In this document: positions 62,141-64,000 of the stretch, piece by piece
Numbering within the stretch: the stretch's first letter is position 1
How the letters are laid out: each line of letters begins with the position of its first letter
Assembly: GCF_021412625.1 (NCBI RefSeq)
Contig: NZ_JAKCFI010000002.1
Coordinates: forward strand, 372,001-436,000
Direction: 5' to 3'
Source: Myxococcus stipitatus
Lineage (GTDB): Bacteria; Myxococcota; Myxococcia; Myxococcales; Myxococcaceae
Length of the DNA: 64,000 nt
Notes under the pieces: generated by a model
Told to the model about the DNA's origin: nothing
The model's input: only the letters and a program-made list of their open reading frames with translations
Databases searched by the model: none
Translations under genes and position numbers: made by a program

Positions 62141-62674
62141 GTGAGATACGAGTTGCTCCTACAGACGATGACGCCGGGCACGCCCTACGAGGCGGCGCGG
62201 GTGGATGGCCTCCTCTCGGAGCGGCGGCTCACCGTCCGCTCGGATGGGGCGCGGCTGTGGACCCTGAAGCACGGCGACGTGGAGGTCGGCGAGCTGCGCG
62301 AGGGCGGCCACGTGGTGGCCACGGAGCTGCGCATCCCCCTGGGCGAGCAGCCGGACCTCATCCGGGAGGTGCTGACGGAGGCGGCGGGGCTGGCCCGCGC
62401 GGCGGAGGTCCGTTTGATGGACCCCCAGCTGGGGCGCGCCATCGTCGGCACGGATGACGTCGGGGTGGTGGACCAGTACCTGCGCACCGCCCGCTACGCC
62501 AGCGACGTGACCGGCCTCTCCGGAGGGCTGTCCGGCGGCGCGTATGCGACCCCGTCCTCGACGGAGCCCCCCGGCTTCCGGCCGGGCGTGCGCTTCCTCG
62601 CCATCGTCATCGGCGTCTTCATCGCCCTGTACCTCGTCATCGACTCGATGCTGTCGAGCCTCGGCAGCGGGTAG
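62141..62674 (+). CDS. C-terminally membrane-anchored protein of unknown function
   Basis: 177 residues. A soluble alpha/beta N-terminal domain (about 1-120) with no recognised signature, a Gly/Ser/Pro linker, and one C-terminal membrane helix (VRFLAIVIGVFIALYLVIDS) with a short tail, so it is probably tail-anchored in the inner membrane. Start GTG 62141; no ribosome site is visible, in line with a leaderless transcript. Codon bias supports a real gene. No family recognised. Confidence 0.75.
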   Translation: MRYELLLQTMTPGTPYEAARVDGLLSERRLTVRSDGARLWTLKHGDVEVGELREGGHVVATELRIPLGEQPDLIREVLTEAAGLARAAEVRLMDPQLGRAIVGTDDVGVVDQYLRTARYASDVTGLSGGLSGGAYATPSSTEPPGFRPGVRFLAIVIGVFIALYLVIDSMLSSLGSG

Positions 62675-62751
62675 GGCGGACGGGCGGAGCGGCGCATGCC
62701 CGAGGGGCGGGTTCCCCGGCGCGAGCGGGCGGTCCGGGTTAGGTTCAGGAG

Positions 62752-63318
62752 GTGTTCAAGTACCTCCTCCTCGCCTTCATCGTCGTCCCCTTGCTGGAGC
62801 TGTACCTGCTCGTGATGCTGGGGCGTCACCTCGGCTTCGCTCCCACGCTGGGCGTGGTGCTGTTCTCGGCGCTGCTGGGCTCGTGGCTCGCGCGCCGCGA
62901 GGGCAGCCGGGTGACGCGCCGCTGGCGTGAGGCCATGGCGCGGGGCCAGGTGCCCGAGGAGGGCCTCTTCAGCGGCGCGCTGGTCTTCGCGGGCGGTGTG
63001 CTGCTCGTGATTCCAGGCCTCCTCACGGACGTGGTGGGGCTGTCGCTCCTGCTGCCTCCCACCCGCCGCGTCATCACCCGGCACCTGCGCCGCGCCGTCG
63101 AGCGCCGCATGCGCGACGGCTCCCTTCGCGTCACCACGTTCGGCGGCGTGGGCTTTCCGCCCATGGACCCCGCGGCGGGCAACCCCTTCGCCCGCAGGTC
63201 CTCCCCCGAGTTCCCGACGGAGGTCGAGCCGGAGGACGCCGCCGCCCGCCGTCCGCGCCGGGGCCCCACGGCGGAGGTGGACGCGGAGTTCACGGAGGAG
63301 GAGCCCCCGCGTCACTGA
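62752..63318 (+). CDS. fxsA: FxsA family membrane protein
   Basis: 188 residues. It has the FxsA pattern: FKYLLLAFIVVPLLELYLLVMLG, then LGVVLFSALLGSWLARREG, then a third hydrophobic stretch (FAGGVLLVIPGLLTDVVGLSLLLP) and a charged, probably cytoplasmic tail of about 70 residues. In E. coli FxsA overproduction counters phage T7 F-exclusion; its normal role is unknown. The GTG at 62752 is fixed by homology, although AGGAG directly abuts it. Confidence 0.92.
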   Translation: MFKYLLLAFIVVPLLELYLLVMLGRHLGFAPTLGVVLFSALLGSWLARREGSRVTRRWREAMARGQVPEEGLFSGALVFAGGVLLVIPGLLTDVVGLSLLLPPTRRVITRHLRRAVERRMRDGSLRVTTFGGVGFPPMDPAAGNPFARRSSPEFPTEVEPEDAAARRPRRGPTAEVDAEFTEEEPPRH

Positions 63319-63326
63319 CGCGGGGG
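63304..63326. terminator. Hairpin around the fxsA stop codon
   Basis: Perfect 10-bp stem CCCCCGCGTC/GACGCGGGGG with a 3-base loop; the TGA stop of fxsA spans loop and stem (63316-63318). The opposing gene's stop is 17 bases further on. No U-tract. Confidence 0.6.
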
Positions 63327-63342
63327 GCGGGGCGCCAAGGCT

Positions 63343-64000
63343 TCAGATGCGCTGGCTGACGCGCGAGCCGCTGAGGCTCGCCTCCAGCGTGGTGGAGCCC
63401 GCGCGCCAGGGGCGGGCCTGATCGAGCAGCCAGCGGCCCACCCTGGCCACGAGGGCGCACACGAGCAGCAGCCCCACGCCCACGCCGACCGCCGCGGGGA
63501 GGCCCAGGCGCGGGCCCACGCGGTGCGCGAGCCCGGCGATGTCCGCCCAGCCGTACACGACGGGCAGGTGCAGGACGTAGATCCACAGCGACATCCGCCC
63601 GAAGGGCGCCAGGATTCGGCTGACCCGGGTGGGGGCCAGGTTGACGGCGCCGAGCACGAGCAGCCCCTGCGCCACGCGGTAGGCCACCATCCACGCGCTC
63701 GTGGGCGCCCAGTCGGCCTCCACCAGCCGCGTCAGGCCCACGAGCCCGAAGCCCACCGCCAGCAGGGCGAGCCCCTGGGGCCAGCCGGGCTTGATGAGGT
63801 TGAGCACGTAGGCGGCGAAGGCGCCCGCGAAGAAGAAGCCCGCCCACGGGAAGAAGGGGAAGCGGCTGCCCTCGGCGCTCCCGAGCAGTTGCTGCACGGG
63901 GCCGGGGAGCCCCACGCCGAAGCGCCACGCCGCGGCGCTCGCCAGGGGGATTCCCACCGCGAGGGTGAGCAGCACCAGCGGACGCCCCCACCGGGCGGGC
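63343..64000 (-). CDS. Polytopic membrane acyltransferase (DUF1624/HGSNAT-like), 5' part outside window
   Basis: The frame is open through the right edge (PARWGRPLVLLTLAVGIP at the visible N-terminal end), so only about the last 218 residues are seen. At least five hydrophobic helices and the segment SAEGSRFPFFPWAGFFFAGA resemble DUF1624/heparan-alpha-glucosaminide N-acetyltransferase-like or acyltransferase-3-like membrane proteins; SLWIYVLHLPVVYG is also typical of that group. The acyl acceptor cannot be predicted. Confidence 0.7.
   Translation of the reverse strand, partial: PARWGRPLVLLTLAVGIPLASAAAWRFGVGLPGPVQQLLGSAEGSRFPFFPWAGFFFAGAFAAYVLNLIKPGWPQGLALLAVGFGLVGLTRLVEADWAPTSAWMVAYRVAQGLLVLGAVNLAPTRVSRILAPFGRMSLWIYVLHLPVVYGWADIAGLAHRVGPRLGLPAAVGVGVGLLLVCALVARVGRWLLDQARPWRAGSTTLEASLSGSRVSQRI

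Overview
GC-rich DNA with strong G/C bias at third codon positions, frequent GTG and TTG starts, a PilZ protein, an FHA/TPR protein, a response regulator with an XRE-type output domain and a MYXO-CTERM-like sorting signal all point to a myxobacterium of the Myxococcus/Corallococcus type (inference; no rRNA or tRNA gene is present to settle it).

Layout. 1-2.3 kb: the end of an acyl-CoA dehydrogenase gene and a convergent PilZ gene. 2.4-18 kb: the division and cell wall (dcw) cluster, all on the + strand, in the order mraZ, STAS-domain gene, rsmH, ftsL, ftsI, murE, murF, mraY, murD, ftsW, murG, murC, murB, ddl. Many genes are coupled by 1-4 base stop/start overlaps. A clear promoter and three 10-base-spaced MraZ-type repeats precede mraZ. 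18-21.5 kb: an interruption of the cluster holding a small Cys-rich secreted protein (- strand), an LVIVD-repeat lipoprotein and a decayed second copy of ddl. 21.5-33.7 kb: ftsQ and ftsA, then an 8.1 kb gene for a giant surface/outer-membrane protein, then ftsZ.

33.7-43 kb: a small unknown gene, a crotonase-family gene, a receiver-XRE regulator, an FHA/TPR membrane protein divergent from a rhomboid-TPR protease, an Rnl5-type RNA ligase, and a two-gene outer-membrane protein operon. 43-47 kb: an ArnT/PMT-type glycosyltransferase operon with an ABC exporter. 47-52.8 kb: an SPFH-SHOCT protein, a zinc-metallopeptidase lipoprotein (- strand), and an epmA-plsC-pyrophosphatase operon. 52.8-58.7 kb: a lipoprotein, a frameshifted membrane protein gene, a TonB-like protein and an NAD-salvage pair (pncB plus an isochorismatase-fold amidase). 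58.7-64 kb: glycerate kinase, a YkgJ-type protein, an RlmI-like rRNA methyltransferase, a C-tail-anchored unknown, FxsA and the start-truncated end of a membrane acyltransferase.

The most striking items are: the giant gene between ftsA and ftsZ, in which a MYXO-CTERM-like signal sits mid-protein and is followed in frame by a second signal peptide and an OmpA-type outer-membrane protein; the decayed ddl copy next to ftsQ; a STAS protein in the dcw operon without the usual phosphorylatable Ser; and perfect GC hairpins, mostly without a U-tract, at all nine clean convergent gene junctions, often wrapped around a stop codon.
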